From assembly GCF_023015765.1 (NCBI RefSeq), contig NZ_JALKAL010000006.1, positions 62,001 to 126,000 of the forward strand: DNA of 64,000 nucleotides, given 5' to 3'. Under the pieces are notes generated by a model. That model saw only the letters and a program-made list of their open reading frames with translations. It did not search any database and had not been told where the DNA came from. Positions within the stretch are counted from its first letter, which is position 1, and each line of letters opens with the position of its first letter. This document shows positions 25,695 to 33,574 of this stretch, in pieces. The position numbers and the translations under genes are program-made. This DNA comes from Ornithinimicrobium sp. F0845. GTDB taxonomy: Bacteria > Actinomycetota > Actinomycetes > Actinomycetales > Dermatophilaceae.

Positions 25695-25952
25695 ATGAGC
25701 ACCGCACACGAGCCGGATCGGGTCGAGATCCGGCTCCGGGGACACCTCGACGAACGGTGGTCCTCCTGGTTTGACGGTCTGACCGTCGAGCTCGAGGCCG
25801 ACGGCGTCACGCTCCTGCGCGGTCGTGTGGCCGACCAGTCAGCCCTGCACGGGCTCCTGGCCAGGCTCCGGGACCTCGGCATCCCGCTCATCTCGGTCGC
25901 CGTGGTCCCCGTCCCGTCCCAGCAGTCCCGCACGAGAGGCACCCAACCATGA
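25695..25952 (+). CDS. Small conserved protein of unknown function
   Basis: 85 residues: DRVEIRLRGHLDERWSSWFD, GLTVELEADGVTLLRGRVAD, then SALHGLLARLRDLGIPLISV. This pattern is common in actinobacteria, often next to DUF4386 genes or LAL regulators. It reads as a small alpha/beta domain without a signal peptide or metal motif. It overlaps the DUF4386 start by ATGA, so the two are translationally coupled. No function assigned. Confidence 0.8.
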   Translation: MSTAHEPDRVEIRLRGHLDERWSSWFDGLTVELEADGVTLLRGRVADQSALHGLLARLRDLGIPLISVAVVPVPSQQSRTRGTQP

Positions 25953-26728
25953 TCACCACCACCCCACCCACGACAGCTCGGGCGGCGGCGCCGTCCGACC
26001 GAATGAGGAAGGCCGCACTCTGGGCCGGCGTCATGTACCTCCTCACCTTCGTGTCGATCCCGACCCTCGCGCTCTACGGGCCGGTGAAGGAGGCCGGCTT
26101 CGTGACTGGCCTCGGATCCGACAGCGGAGTGCTCCTCGGAGGAGCCCTGGAACTGGTCGTCGGGCTCACCTGCATCGGCACGGCCGTGGCGCTCTACCCG
26201 GTCGTGCGGAGGCAGAACGAAGCCCTGGCCATGGGTTTCGTCGGAGCGCGCATCCTGGAGGGGACGCTCATCTTCGTGGGCGTCGCCAGCCTCTGGACGC
26301 TGATGGCCCTGCGGCAGGGCGGCGCCGGAGCAGAGGCAGCGCTGATGGGGGAGATCCTGGTGGCGTTCTACGACAAGGTATTCCTGGTCAGCCAGGGTCT
26401 CATCCCGACCTTCAACGCGCTGCTGCTCGGCACCCTGCTCTATCGCTCGCAGCTGGTCCCGCGGGTGCTGCCCGTCCTCGGCTTCATCGGCGCCGGCACC
26501 CTGCTGACCTACAACACCGCCGCCCTGCTCGGGTTCTCCGGCGAGCTGGCGGAGGTCCTCGCGCTGGTGATGGTGCTCCCGATCGCGACCTGGGAGTTCT
26601 CGCTCGGTGTCTACCTGGTCGTCAAGGGCTTCCGGCCCGCGGCCGTGGCCCGGCTCGACACGGTGCCGGCGACACCCGGCAGCCCGTGGCCCGGCCTGCA
26701 CGCTCCGCCGCACGGGCTGGTGCGCTGA
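25949..26728 (+). CDS. DUF4386 family integral membrane protein
   Basis: 259 residues with six to seven hydrophobic helices. The family pattern starts at RMRKAALWAGVMYLLTFVSI and continues through LGGALELVVGLTCIGTAVAL-Y, ARILEGTLIFVGVASLWTL, DKVFLVSQGLIPTFNALLLG and the terminal LPIATWEFSLGVYLVVKGF. DUF4386 proteins are uncharacterised. Its coupling to the small protein and position directly after a LuxR-LAL gene suggest one regulated unit. The C-terminal tail is Pro/Ala/Arg-rich and probably cytoplasmic. Confidence 0.85.
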   Translation: MITTTPPTTARAAAPSDRMRKAALWAGVMYLLTFVSIPTLALYGPVKEAGFVTGLGSDSGVLLGGALELVVGLTCIGTAVALYPVVRRQNEALAMGFVGARILEGTLIFVGVASLWTLMALRQGGAGAEAALMGEILVAFYDKVFLVSQGLIPTFNALLLGTLLYRSQLVPRVLPVLGFIGAGTLLTYNTAALLGFSGELAEVLALVMVLPIATWEFSLGVYLVVKGFRPAAVARLDTVPATPGSPWPGLHAPPHGLVR

Positions 26729-26744
26729 CGCAGCTGAGGTGACC

Positions 26745-26850
26745 CACTCCGCGTCTTCGAGCGCCTCCCGTATCTTCGGGCCGGACTGCAACCGGCTCGA
26801 GGAACGACGGGGCGCTCGAAGACGCGGTGTGGCGCTCGACGACGCGGTGT
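26745..26850. repeat. Inverted plus tandem 20-bp units forming a large stem between convergent genes
   Basis: The unit GGCGCTCGAAGACGCGGTGT is at 26811-26830 and repeats immediately as GGCGCTCGACGACGCGGTGT (26831-26850). Its inverse, ending TCTTCGAGCGCC, is at 26745-26765. The arms 26745-26765 and 26811-26831 pair at 20 of 21 positions around a 45-base loop. The element fills the gap between the DUF4386 gene (+) and the isomerase gene (-), so it could end transcription from both sides. Confidence 0.8.
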
Positions 26851-26896
26851 GGCGCGTGCCCAGGCCCGGTTGAACACCGCGTAGGTGAGCGTGGAC

Positions 26897-27898
26897 CTAC
26901 TCCTGGTTGAAGGCCGAGTCGAACGAGGCCGTGGCGGGGGAGTAGTCGAACTTCTTGAGGAACTCCAGCGCCTCGGGCGCCCCCTCGAGCCGGTCCATGC
27001 CGGCGTCCTCCCACTCCACGGAGATGGGGCCGTCATAGCCGGCAGCGGCCAGCGCGCGGAAGCAGTCCTCCCACGGCACGTCGCCGCGCCCGGTCGAGAC
27101 GAAGTCCCAGCCGCGACGCGGGTCGCCCCACGGCAGGTGCGAGCCGAGCCGTCCGTTGCGGCCGTTGCCGATCCGCATCCGGGTGTCCTTGCAGTCCACG
27201 TGATAGATCCGATCGGCGAAGTCGGTGATGAAGCCGACCACGTCGATGTCCTGCCACATCATGTGGCTCGGGTCCCAGTTGAGGCCGAACGCCTCCCGGT
27301 GCCCGATCGCCTCGAGCGTCCTCACCGTCGACCAGTAGTCGTAGGCGATCTCGCTGGGGTGCACCTCGTGGGCAAACCGGACACCGCACTCGTCGAAGAC
27401 GTCCAGGATCGGGTTCCACCGGTCGGCGAAGTCCTGGTAGCCGGCCTCGATCCGCTCGGCGGGCACGGGTGGGAACATCGCGACGTACTGCCAGATCGAG
27501 GAGCCGGTGAACCCGACGACGGTGTCCACGCCCATCCGCTGCGCGAGTCTGGCGGTGAGTTTCAGCTCCTCGGCCGCACGCTGCCGCACGCCCTCGGGGT
27601 CGCCGTCGCCCCACACCCTCGACCCGACGATCGAGCGGTGCCGCTCGTCGATCGGGTCGTCGCAGACCGCCTGCCCCTTGAGGTGGTTGGAGATCGCCCA
27701 GCACCCCAGGTTGTGGCGACGCAGGATCTCCAGCCGCCCCTCGACGTACTCCTCGTCGTCCCAGCGCCAGGCGTCCAGGTGCTCGCCGGAGACCGCGATC
27801 TCCAGCCCGTCATAGCCCCACCTCGCGGCGAGCTCGGCGACCTCCTCGAGCGTCAGGTCGGCCCACTGGCCGGTGAAGAGGGTGAATCGGCGTGCCAT
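26897..27898 (-). CDS. Sugar phosphate isomerase/epimerase (xylose-isomerase-like TIM barrel), IolE/IolI type
   Basis: 333 residues. AP_endonuc_2/xylose isomerase-like barrel with the metal ligands in RFAHEVHPSEIAYD (Glu/His), GLNWDPSHMMWQ (Asp/His), IYHVDCKDT (His/Asp) and PISVEWED (Glu). These proteins isomerise or dehydrate sugars, inososes or hydroxypyruvate. It is the last gene of the carbohydrate locus, 46 bases after the dehydrogenase gene. Strong SD (AAGGAGAG) before the ATG. Substrate not determined. Confidence 0.85.
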   Translation of the reverse strand: MARRFTLFTGQWADLTLEEVAELAARWGYDGLEIAVSGEHLDAWRWDDEEYVEGRLEILRRHNLGCWAISNHLKGQAVCDDPIDERHRSIVGSRVWGDGDPEGVRQRAAEELKLTARLAQRMGVDTVVGFTGSSIWQYVAMFPPVPAERIEAGYQDFADRWNPILDVFDECGVRFAHEVHPSEIAYDYWSTVRTLEAIGHREAFGLNWDPSHMMWQDIDVVGFITDFADRIYHVDCKDTRMRIGNGRNGRLGSHLPWGDPRRGWDFVSTGRGDVPWEDCFRALAAAGYDGPISVEWEDAGMDRLEGAPEALEFLKKFDYSPATASFDSAFNQE

Positions 27899-27944
27899 GG
27901 TCTCTCCTTGCCTCGTCAGTATGTCGTGCGGCTGGGTCAGCGTG

Positions 27945-29078
27945 TCAGTTGCCGGTGTCGGTGAAGGTGCCGCCGCGCCCGTGGCTGGTCTCGATCGCCT
28001 CGAGCACGCGCTGCACCGCCAGGCCGTCCTCGAAGCTGGCGTGCACCGGCTCGCCGCTCGCGATCGCGCGCAGGAAGTCGGCCGCCTGCGAGGTGAAGGT
28101 GTGGTCCCAGCCGAGCACGTGCCCGGCTGGCCACCAGGCGTCGACGTAGGGGTGCTCCGGCTCGGTCACCAGGATCGTGCTGGCCCCGTCGGTCCGCGCG
28201 TCGCCGGTCTGGGTGAGGACCAGCTCGTTGAGCGACTCCAGGTCGAAGCGCAACGAGCCCGTGGTGCCGTAGAGCTCGATGGCCAGGGCGTTCTTGCGCC
28301 CGGTCGCCACCCGGCTCACCTCGAGGCTGGCCACCACCCCCGAGGCAGTATGCAGCGTGGCCCAGGCCGCGTCGTCGACCGTGACCGCTTCGGTCCCGTC
28401 GGGTCCGGGTCGCTCCGCGACGAAGGTCTTCAGTGCGCCGCTCACCTCGGTGACGTGCTCGTCGAGCAGGAAGTGGAGCTGGTCGACGGCGTGCGAGCCG
28501 AGGTCACCGAGCACGCCGGAGCCGGCGGTCTCCTTGCGCAGGCGCCAGGTCATCGGTGCCTGGGGGTCGCTGAGCCAGTCCTGCAGATAGCTGAGGCGGA
28601 CCTGCTGCACCCGGCCGATCCGGCCCTCGCGGACCAGGTCGCGGGCCAGCGCCAGCGCCGGGACGCGGCGGTAATTGAAGCCCAGCAAGGCGCGCCCGGG
28701 GGAGTCCGCGGCGGCGGCCACGAGGGCTTCGCACTCGGCGACGCTGTTGGCCAGCGGCTTCTCCACGAGGACGTGCTTGCCGGCCGCCAGGGCGGCGAGG
28801 GCGACCTCGGCGTGCAGGTGCCCGGGCGTGCAGACGTCGACGATGTCGATGTCCTCGCGGGTGACGACCTCGCGCCAGTCGGTGGCGGCCTCGGCCCAGC
28901 CCAGCACGTCGGCCGCCTCGCGGACCCTGGCGCCGTCGCGGCCGACGAGGGTCTGCAGGCGCACCGGCGGGACGTCGGGATAGAAGGCGCCGACGTTGCG
29001 CCAGGCGTTGGAGTGGGCCCGGCCCATGAAGGAGTAGCCGATCACGGCGACCCCGAGCGCTCCGGTCGGGTCAGTCAT
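27945..29078 (-). CDS. Gfo/Idh/MocA family oxidoreductase
   Basis: 377 residues. The Rossmann start is LGVAVIGYSFMGRAHSNAW; VDVCTPGHLHAEVALAALAA and GKHVLVEKPLANSVAECEAL carry the catalytic Lys of the EKP motif. The substrate half includes GDLGSHAVDQLHFLLDEHV with the conserved His. NAD(P)-dependent oxidation or reduction of a sugar or cyclitol, such as inositol 2-dehydrogenase-type chemistry, is expected. Overlaps the preceding isomerase gene by eight bases and is flanked by a second isomerase, the usual arrangement in inositol- or polyol-type catabolic operons. Confidence 0.88.
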   Translation of the reverse strand: MTDPTGALGVAVIGYSFMGRAHSNAWRNVGAFYPDVPPVRLQTLVGRDGARVREAADVLGWAEAATDWREVVTREDIDIVDVCTPGHLHAEVALAALAAGKHVLVEKPLANSVAECEALVAAAADSPGRALLGFNYRRVPALALARDLVREGRIGRVQQVRLSYLQDWLSDPQAPMTWRLRKETAGSGVLGDLGSHAVDQLHFLLDEHVTEVSGALKTFVAERPGPDGTEAVTVDDAAWATLHTASGVVASLEVSRVATGRKNALAIELYGTTGSLRFDLESLNELVLTQTGDARTDGASTILVTEPEHPYVDAWWPAGHVLGWDHTFTSQAADFLRAIASGEPVHASFEDGLAVQRVLEAIETSHGRGGTFTDTGN

Positions 29079-29937
29079 GGAGGTCCCCCTCGGTCAGCGA
29101 CCGCAGGAAGGCCAGTCCGGTGGTGGCCAGGTCGTCCTGGGTCGGGGCCAGTGGCCGCCAGATCGAGGCGGCGGTGGCGATGGAGGCGTTCTCGGCGGTG
29201 AAGCTCTCGATGGTGAGCGGGCCGGTGTAGCCGACCTCGTCCAGCGTGCCCAGCAGGGCGGGCCAGTCGGTCTGGTCGCCGCCGGGTGCACCACGGTCGC
29301 TGCCGCAGACCTGGACGTGCACCAGGTGCCGCCCCGCCCGGCGCACCGCGTCGGCGGAGGAGCGCTCCTCGATGTTCAGGTGATAGGTGTCCAGCGCCAG
29401 ACCGACGCCGTGGCCCAGCAGGTCGCCGAGCCCGGTGAGGGCCTGGTCGACGGTGTTGACCAGGGAGGTCTCATAGCGGTTGAGAGGCTCGATGCCCAGC
29501 GTGAGCCCGAGGCCGGTGGCGTGCTCGGCCACCGGTGCCAGGTTGTCCCGCCACTGCTCGTAGGCCGCGGCACGCTCGGCGGCGGTCATCCGCCAGACGC
29601 GCCCGGTCGCGGCGTAGAACGGGCCGCAGACCGACCTCGCGCCGATGCCCGCCGCGAGGTCGAGGCACGCGCGCAGATAGTCCTGGGTGGCCCGGACCTG
29701 GGCGTCGTCGGCGGCGACCAGGTCGCGGCCGGGGGCCATCGCGCCGACCACGCTGGGGCTCAGCCCGGTCTCGGCCAGGGCTGCGGCGACGGCCGGGACG
29801 GTGAGGTCGCCGGGGTTCTCCAGCGGCAGCTCGACCGCGTCGAAGCCCATCCCCGCGATCCGCTCCAGGAGCGCGGGCAGCTCGCGGTCGGTCAGGGGCG
29901 AGGTCCAGACCCAGGTGTTGACGCCGATGGCTCGCAA
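29071..29937 (-). CDS. Sugar phosphate isomerase/epimerase (TIM barrel), second paralogue
   Basis: 288 residues starting MRAIGVNTWVWTSPLTDREL, with GFDAVELPLENPGD, LGLTLGIEPLNRYETSLVNT (metal Glu), GLALDTYHLNIEE (Asp/His), HVQVCGSDRGAPG and PLTIESFTAEN (Glu). This resembles the D-tagatose 3-epimerase/hydroxypyruvate isomerase side of the family. The TTG start is supported by AGGAG six bases upstream. It shares little with the 26.9-kb isomerase beyond the fold, so the two probably act on consecutive intermediates. Confidence 0.87.
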   Translation of the reverse strand: MRAIGVNTWVWTSPLTDRELPALLERIAGMGFDAVELPLENPGDLTVPAVAAALAETGLSPSVVGAMAPGRDLVAADDAQVRATQDYLRACLDLAAGIGARSVCGPFYAATGRVWRMTAAERAAAYEQWRDNLAPVAEHATGLGLTLGIEPLNRYETSLVNTVDQALTGLGDLLGHGVGLALDTYHLNIEERSSADAVRRAGRHLVHVQVCGSDRGAPGGDQTDWPALLGTLDEVGYTGPLTIESFTAENASIATAASIWRPLAPTQDDLATTGLAFLRSLTEGDLHD

Positions 29938-30036
29938 GGAGAACTCCTGTCACGCGGTGGGCGGTGTCGTGTCGGTGGGTGTCGTGTTGGTGGGGAAGGG
30001 GCAGGGGAAAGGGGCAGGTCAGGGTGGGGTGCCGGG

Positions 30037-30077
30037 GGACGTGACACTGGTGCAGGTGGTGCACCAGTGTCACGTCC
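30037..30077 (-). terminator. Perfect 18-bp stem-loop downstream of the SBP gene
   Basis: GGACGTGACACTGGTGCA (30037-30054) and TGCACCAGTGTCACGTCC (30060-30077) are exact complements around GGTGG. It lies 40 bases after the SBP stop and about 100 before the next gene on the same strand. It probably separates high SBP expression from the catabolic genes. The rest of the gap is G-rich without coding potential. Confidence 0.75.
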
Positions 30078-30117
30078 GCGACTGGTCTGTCGTGATCAGC
30101 GACCGGCTCACCGATCG

Positions 30118-31371
30118 TCACGGGATGACGCGGTCCTGCCACACCTGCGGGTAGCCGGGCAGGTCCTCGCCGCCGAACTTGGCGTAGTGGCCGTCGGGCA
30201 TGCCCTCGTTGGCCGCCAGGAAGTCGGCGCGCTCGGCCTCGGTGATCGGGGTCTGCGGGAGCACCCACTCGGTCGGGACCTCCTCGCCGGCGAAGATCAT
30301 CTCCAGGGCCAGCAGCGGGGTGCGCCACTGGAAGTTGGAGTAGACCGGGGCCAGGCCGGTCAGGCCCGTGTCCTCCCACTTGCGCAGGAAGCTCATCTCG
30401 TCCTCACCGGTCATCACCGGGTAGTCCACGCCGGCGTCCTCGAAGGCCTCGATGGCGGCGACGGCACCGTCACCGGCATCCATCCAGACACCCTGCACGT
30501 CGCCGGTCGCGAGCTCGTCGCTGATGATCTTCTTGATCTCCGTCGGGTCGGCGCCGGTGAAGTAGTCGACCGCCTCGATGCCGTTCTCGGAGAAGATCTT
30601 CTCGGCCGCGGCCCAGCGGTGCTCCAGCACGTCCACGCCGGGCAGGATGCGCAGCGCCACGACCTTGTCGCCCTCCTCCAGGTTGTCCACCAGGAACTCG
30701 GCGGTGTCGATGCCCCACGCGTAGCCACCGATCGGGTGGATGAAGGTGGTGGCGCAGTCGGTCTCGACACCACGGTCGAAGACGACGACCGGCAGGCCGG
30801 TGTCGCAGGCCCGCTCGACGGCCGGGGTCAGCGCCGCCGTGGAGCTCGGGCTGATGACGAACGCGTCGCAGTTGCCCTCGTTAATGAAGTAGTCGATGTC
30901 GGCGATCTGGGTGTTGTCGTCGTCCTGTGCGTCCCGGGTCTCCATCTCGGAGATGACGCCGGACTCCTGCAGCACCTTGAGCTGCTCGTTCATCGTGATC
31001 CAGCCGGTCTGTCGCCACGGGTTGCTGATCGAGGCGTTGGAGAAGCAGACCTTGTGCGGGCCCTCAGCGGCGAACTCGGAGGTGTCGGTCATCGGGCCGT
31101 CGATGTACTGCAGGTGCGGGGCGTTGGGGTCGCCCTCGAACGTGGCCGAGCGCTGGTCGTACTGGGTGTCGAAGACAGCCTGGTCGAACCAGTCGTCTGA
31201 CGAGCCCTCCTCGGCCTCCTCGCCCTCACCCTCGGCGGGCTCCTCGGCGGCCGGGTCCTCGGCGGACTCGGTGGTGGCCGGGTCGTCGAGGGCGGGGTCG
31301 GTGGAACACGCGGCCAGCATGGCGAGCGCCGCCACGGCCGCAAGTGGTGCGGTCAGCATCTTTCTGCGCAT
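30118..31371 (-). CDS. Sugar ABC transporter solute-binding lipoprotein (periplasmic-binding-protein type 1, RbsB-like)
   Basis: 417 residues; lipobox L-A-A-C with Cys22, then an acidic Glu/Ala-rich linker (EEPAEGEGEEAEEG). The fold segments are KVCFSNASISNPWRQTGW, DIDYFINEGNCDAFVISPSS, LPVVVFDRGVETDC, GDVQGVWMDAGDGAV and YPVMTGEDEMSFLRKWED, as in Peripla_BP_4 sugar-binding proteins of ribose/xylose/inositol transporters. The mature protein is longer than RbsB. Good SD (AGGAGAG). It follows two permease genes and the ATPase gene, an order (A-C-C-B) typical of actinobacterial polyol or sugar operons. Confidence 0.9.
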   Translation of the reverse strand: MRRKMLTAPLAAVAALAMLAACSTDPALDDPATTESAEDPAAEEPAEGEGEEAEEGSSDDWFDQAVFDTQYDQRSATFEGDPNAPHLQYIDGPMTDTSEFAAEGPHKVCFSNASISNPWRQTGWITMNEQLKVLQESGVISEMETRDAQDDDNTQIADIDYFINEGNCDAFVISPSSTAALTPAVERACDTGLPVVVFDRGVETDCATTFIHPIGGYAWGIDTAEFLVDNLEEGDKVVALRILPGVDVLEHRWAAAEKIFSENGIEAVDYFTGADPTEIKKIISDELATGDVQGVWMDAGDGAVAAIEAFEDAGVDYPVMTGEDEMSFLRKWEDTGLTGLAPVYSNFQWRTPLLALEMIFAGEEVPTEWVLPQTPITEAERADFLAANEGMPDGHYAKFGGEDLPGYPQVWQDRVIP

Positions 31372-32537
31372 CAGTTCTCTCCTGTGGTGGTGCCCGGGAC
31401 GGGCGGGGTGGGACCGGTGTCCCCGGCGGTGGTGCCGGGAGTATGAGGGGTGGTGTCCCCGGCGGTGGTGCCGGGAGTCTGCGGGGTGGTTGCCGGATCT
31501 CGACGGCGTGGGCGGAGCCCGGCGCGCCAGGCCTTTCCTGCGGCGGCCACGGCGAGGATGATGATCACGCCCTGGACCGTGTCGCGCCAGGTGGAGGCGA
31601 CACCGAGGAAGTTCAGCAGGGTGAAGAGCAGCTCCAGGGCGAAGGCGCCCGCGGCCGCCGACAGCACCCAGCCGCGCCCACCGCCGAGCACCACACCGCC
31701 GAGGACGACGGCGGTGATCGCGGTGAACTCGTAGCCGCGGCCGACCGAGGGGTGCACGCCGGCGTAGCCGACCAGGATGATCCCGGCGACGGTCGCGGCG
31801 AGCGAGGACAGGATGAAGGCGCGGGTCTTGACCCACCACACCGGCGCACCGGCGAGGTGGGTGGCGTCCGGGTTGTCGCCGGCGGCGATGAGGGTGCGGC
31901 CATAGGGTCGGCGCATCAGCAGCACCGCGCCCACGGCGAGCACGACCAGGATGATCGCGGGGTAGGGGATGATGTCGACGACCGGCACGTCGCGGATCCC
32001 GCCGCGGCCGATCTGGCGGAAGCTGTCGACGGGGTTGCCGGTCGCGGCGCCACCGGTCAGGTAGAGGACGAGCCCGGACAGCGCGAGCATCGTGCCCAGC
32101 GTGACGATGAAGCTCGGCACCCGCAGGAGCGTGGTGGCCAGCCCGTTGACCAGGCCGACCAGCGTGCCCAGGACGAGCATCAGCAGCATCACCGGCAGGA
32201 TCCTGGACTCGTCCTGGCCGATGAGGTTGCCCGAGATCACCACCTGCATGGTGACGACCGAGCCCATGGACAGGTCGAACTCGCCGGCGACGATCACGAA
32301 GTACTGGCCCATCGCGGCGATCGTGATCGGGGCGGTGCGGCCGATGAAGCGGATCAGCGAGCCCGGCTCGCCGAAGTTGGGGTTGGCGGCGACGACGGCG
32401 GCCAGCAGCACCCCGCACAGGATGAAGACCGCGCCACCAGGCGTGCCCAGCGTGCGGGCCAGGCGCTGCATCCGGCTGCCCTGCCGCTCGGCCAGCAGCC
32501 CCGGAGCCTGGTCGTAGGTCGTGGTGCCGGTGCTCAT
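31371..32537 (-). CDS. Sugar ABC transporter permease (RbsC-like), second subunit, with repetitive C-tail
   Basis: 388 residues with about ten helices. Family segments are GQYFVIVAGEFDLSMGSVV, LRVPSFIVTLGTMLALSGLV, TLIAAGDNPDATHLAG and VVLGGVVLGGGRGWVLSAAA. The last 45 residues leave the membrane domain and consist of TPQTPGTTAGDT-type 12-residue repeats ending in GTTTGEN, which is not usual for the family. Its ATGA start overlaps the first permease, and its TGA shares a base with the SBP ATG. Two different RbsC-type permeases imply a heterodimeric channel. Confidence 0.9.
   Translation of the reverse strand: MSTGTTTYDQAPGLLAERQGSRMQRLARTLGTPGGAVFILCGVLLAAVVAANPNFGEPGSLIRFIGRTAPITIAAMGQYFVIVAGEFDLSMGSVVTMQVVISGNLIGQDESRILPVMLLMLVLGTLVGLVNGLATTLLRVPSFIVTLGTMLALSGLVLYLTGGAATGNPVDSFRQIGRGGIRDVPVVDIIPYPAIILVVLAVGAVLLMRRPYGRTLIAAGDNPDATHLAGAPVWWVKTRAFILSSLAATVAGIILVGYAGVHPSVGRGYEFTAITAVVLGGVVLGGGRGWVLSAAAGAFALELLFTLLNFLGVASTWRDTVQGVIIILAVAAAGKAWRAGLRPRRRDPATTPQTPGTTAGDTTPHTPGTTAGDTGPTPPVPGTTTGEN
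31416..31487 (-). repeat. 36-bp coding minisatellite in the permease C-tail
   Basis: Two copies of a 36-base unit start at 31416 and 31452 (GGTGTCCCCGGCGGTGGTGC, then CGGGAGT and a variable nine bases). They encode the 12-residue repeats TPQTPGTTAGDT and TPHTPGTTAGDT; a third degenerate copy lies beside them. The period is a multiple of three, so copy number can change without shifting the frame. Confidence 0.85.
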
Positions 32538-33574
32538 GATGCTTCCTGCAGGGCCCTGTCACCCAGGGGCTGCTTGCCGAACCTGGGTGGCCGTGCCGAC
32601 GTGCGACGGGCATAGACCGCGACGGCGGCGATGATGACCACGCCCCGCACGACGTCCTTGAGGAAGGGGTTGACCTCCATGACGCCCATGACGTTGTCCA
32701 TGACGGCGAAGATCGCGACACCGCCGAGGGTGCCCAGGATGTTGCCCTTGCCGCCGGCCAGGACGGTGCCGCCCAGGACCACGGCGGCGATCGACATCAG
32801 GTCGTAGCCACCCTGGGCGCCGATGGTGGGGCTGCCCACGCTGAGCCGGGCCAGCAGGAGGAGACCGGCCATCCCCGCGAGCACCGAGCAGAGCACGTGG
32901 GCCAGCACCACCGGTGTCGTGGTGTGCAGTCCGGACATCCGGGCGACCTCGCGGTTGCCGCCGACGGCATACAGGTGGTGGCCCACCCGGGTGCGCCGCA
33001 GCAGGAGGATGACCAGCAAGGCGCAGCCGAGCATGATGAGGGTGGAGACGGGCACGGGCCCGATGTTGGTGGCACCGATCAGCCGGAAGTCCCGCGGGGC
33101 GGACCCGGCCGACCCCTTGTAGTTGGTGGCCAGGTAGCCGGCCAGGATCAACCCCATCCCGAGCGTGGCGATGAAGCCGTGGACGTCCAGCAGCGTCACC
33201 ACCAGACCGTTGACCAGACCGATCAGGGCCGAGACGCCCAGGGCGACGACGACACCGAGCACGATGTTGCTCGTCTGCCCGGCCATGATCACCCCCGCGA
33301 CCAGACTGGTCAGGCTGGTGACGTAGGGGACGGACAGGTCAAGGCTGCCGGCCAGGATCACCAGCGTCTGCCCGATGGCGATGAAGCCCAGGATGCTCGT
33401 GCCGGTGAGGATCGCCGAGATGTTGCCCGGGCTGAAGAAGTTGCGGCCGGACATCGCCGTCAGGACCGCTCCCGCGACGATCGTCAGGGCCAGGACGACG
33501 AAGACGATGCCGGTCGAGGTGATCGGTGCGCGGCGTCGGGTCGACGTCGTCGTCGTGGTGGTGGAGGTGCTCAT
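32534..33574 (-). CDS. Sugar ABC transporter permease (RbsC-like), first subunit
   Basis: 346 residues. After a Thr/Ser run come eight to ten helices with GFIAIGQTLVILAGSLDLSV, LLDVHGFIATLGMGLILAGY, HLYAVGGNREVARMSGL and VVLGGTVLAGGKGNILGTLG, all standard BPD_transp_2 features. The start overlaps the ATPase stop as ATGA, as does its own stop with the next permease. It pairs with the neighbouring permease in the inner membrane. Confidence 0.92.
   Translation of the reverse strand: MSTSTTTTTTSTRRRAPITSTGIVFVVLALTIVAGAVLTAMSGRNFFSPGNISAILTGTSILGFIAIGQTLVILAGSLDLSVPYVTSLTSLVAGVIMAGQTSNIVLGVVVALGVSALIGLVNGLVVTLLDVHGFIATLGMGLILAGYLATNYKGSAGSAPRDFRLIGATNIGPVPVSTLIMLGCALLVILLLRRTRVGHHLYAVGGNREVARMSGLHTTTPVVLAHVLCSVLAGMAGLLLLARLSVGSPTIGAQGGYDLMSIAAVVLGGTVLAGGKGNILGTLGGVAIFAVMDNVMGVMEVNPFLKDVVRGVVIIAAVAVYARRTSARPPRFGKQPLGDRALQEAS

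Noticed and set aside
29077-31200. 707-codon + strand open frame
   Set aside because: Runs antisense through an isomerase, a hairpin gap and an SBP gene. Composition is Gly/Asp/Val-rich shadow sequence, while the minus strand has clear domain motifs.
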